A DNA stretch of 64,000 nt, from positions 310,001 through 374,000 of the forward strand of contig MEHQ01002427.1 in the NCBI GenBank assembly GCA_008828725.1. Reading direction: 5' to 3'. The stretch is from Saccharina japonica (Eukaryota; Sar; Phaeophyceae; Laminariales; Laminariaceae). The notes beneath the pieces were generated by a model that worked only from the letters and a program-made list of their open reading frames with translations, had not been told where the DNA came from and did not search any database. The stretch's first letter is position 1; each line of letters opens with the position of its first letter. Shown here one piece after another: positions 63,425-64,000 of this stretch. Both the position numbers and the translations under genes were made by a program.

Positions 63425-63725
63425 GACAGAAGTTTCACGAAGGAGGGTTAAGATGCTGAAATTGTCGTTTTTTGTTTTCGACATAATTATATCGAGGGGT
63501 TAGTGAAGATGTTGTTATATATCGTCATTTACTTTGTTTCGACAGAAGTTTTGTAAAGGCGGCTAAGATACTGTAAACGTCATTTTTTGTTTCGGCAGAA
63601 GCTTTGCAAGGGGGTTAAGAAATGCTGTAATCGTCGGGTTTTTTGTTTCGACAAAAGTTTTACAAGGGGGTTAAGATGCTGGTATATACCGTCACGTTTT
63701 GGTTCGACAGAAGTTCCAATGCCGT
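63425..63725. repeat. ~60-base minisatellite (TTTCGACAGAAGTTTTGTAA)
   Basis: About five units share GTTTCGACAGAAGTTT, then an AAGGxGGTTAAGATGCTG word and CGTCATTTT. Confidence 0.8.
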
Positions 63726-64000
63726 TCGATTGTCGTTTCGGTTGTGGGCATGGTGGCGGGTCAACAGCGAGTTTTCTCCCGGCTAGTCTGTCGAGACCCT
63801 GTATTTATTGTTGTGAAACATCACCCTTGTCTCGTAGCCTTGTATGGCCTCAGCCCTCCGTCTACTCATCACCCTTCCGGCCCGGTCGTTGATCGCGTAA
63901 CCGCTTTTATCGCAGCGCTTGGCACATCATACATACCTGGCATCACATTATCATATAGATAGTATAATACCTGGTATGCACTGCTGTGATTTCACCAACA
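63726..64000. other. right-edge stretch without a supported gene
   Basis: A short plus-strand frame near 63,587-63,892 crosses the end of the minisatellite and is not convincing. TACCTGG words occur at 63,935 and 63,969. Confidence 0.4.

Overview
This is a nuclear window from an intron-rich eukaryote, most likely a photosynthetic stramenopile, with a brown alga as my best guess. Three things point there. One split gene encodes a protein whose first exon reads as a signal peptide ending in an ASAFAP-like plastid-entry motif (THS/FVP), as expected for a four-membrane secondary plastid. Exons are short and separated by introns of several hundred bases to 4 kb. The DNA is very rich in CAG/CTG microsatellites, minisatellites, long G/C tracts and small non-autonomous transposons. 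Most long open frames here are chance readings of low-complexity repeats. Real coding sequence was recovered by finding short exons whose splice sites and phases agree. Layout: (1) 1-11,727, plus strand: small inverted-repeat elements, one orphan exon (2434-2589), then the last four exons of a mitochondrial carrier (SLC25 family, most like the 2-oxodicarboxylate carrier), with minisatellites in its introns. (2) 11,728-18,329: simple repeats, a cluster of G-tract repeats and a SINE, ending at a 554-base assembly gap. (3) 18,884-25,826, minus strand: a heat-shock transcription factor gene with a complete-looking DNA-binding core, a long Gln/Gly-rich region and a 1.1 kb minisatellite in one intron; its 5' exon and 3' end are not seen. 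(4) 26,000-39,400: mostly non-coding, with MITEs, a SINE and a frameshifted transposon-like gene remnant (34.8-36.1 kb). (5) 39,429-43,719, minus strand: a complete seven-exon gene for a predicted plastid membrane protein of 258 residues, including one GC-AG intron. (6) 44,300-51,620: a repeat-dense region with copies of an undescribed ~1.3 kb repeat, two large foldback elements nested inside what looks like a broken SINE, and a full-length SINE. (7) 52,240-56,470: a strikingly GC-rich, intronless island carrying a tandemly duplicated OTU-type cysteine protease gene broken by one frameshift, plus a 53-residue ORF. The same ~60-base satellite lies on both sides of it. (8) 55,935-61,198, plus strand: phase-compatible exons of one or two unrecognised genes. 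(9) 61,200-64,000: minisatellites and short duplications. The three recognisable host genes (carrier, heat-shock factor, plastid protein) are unrelated in pathway; nothing suggests they work together. The most unusual object is the OTU island: intronless, base composition unlike its neighbours, internally duplicated with the second catalytic site apparently dead, and bracketed by a split satellite. I read it as a candidate mobile or horizontally acquired gene that has begun to decay.
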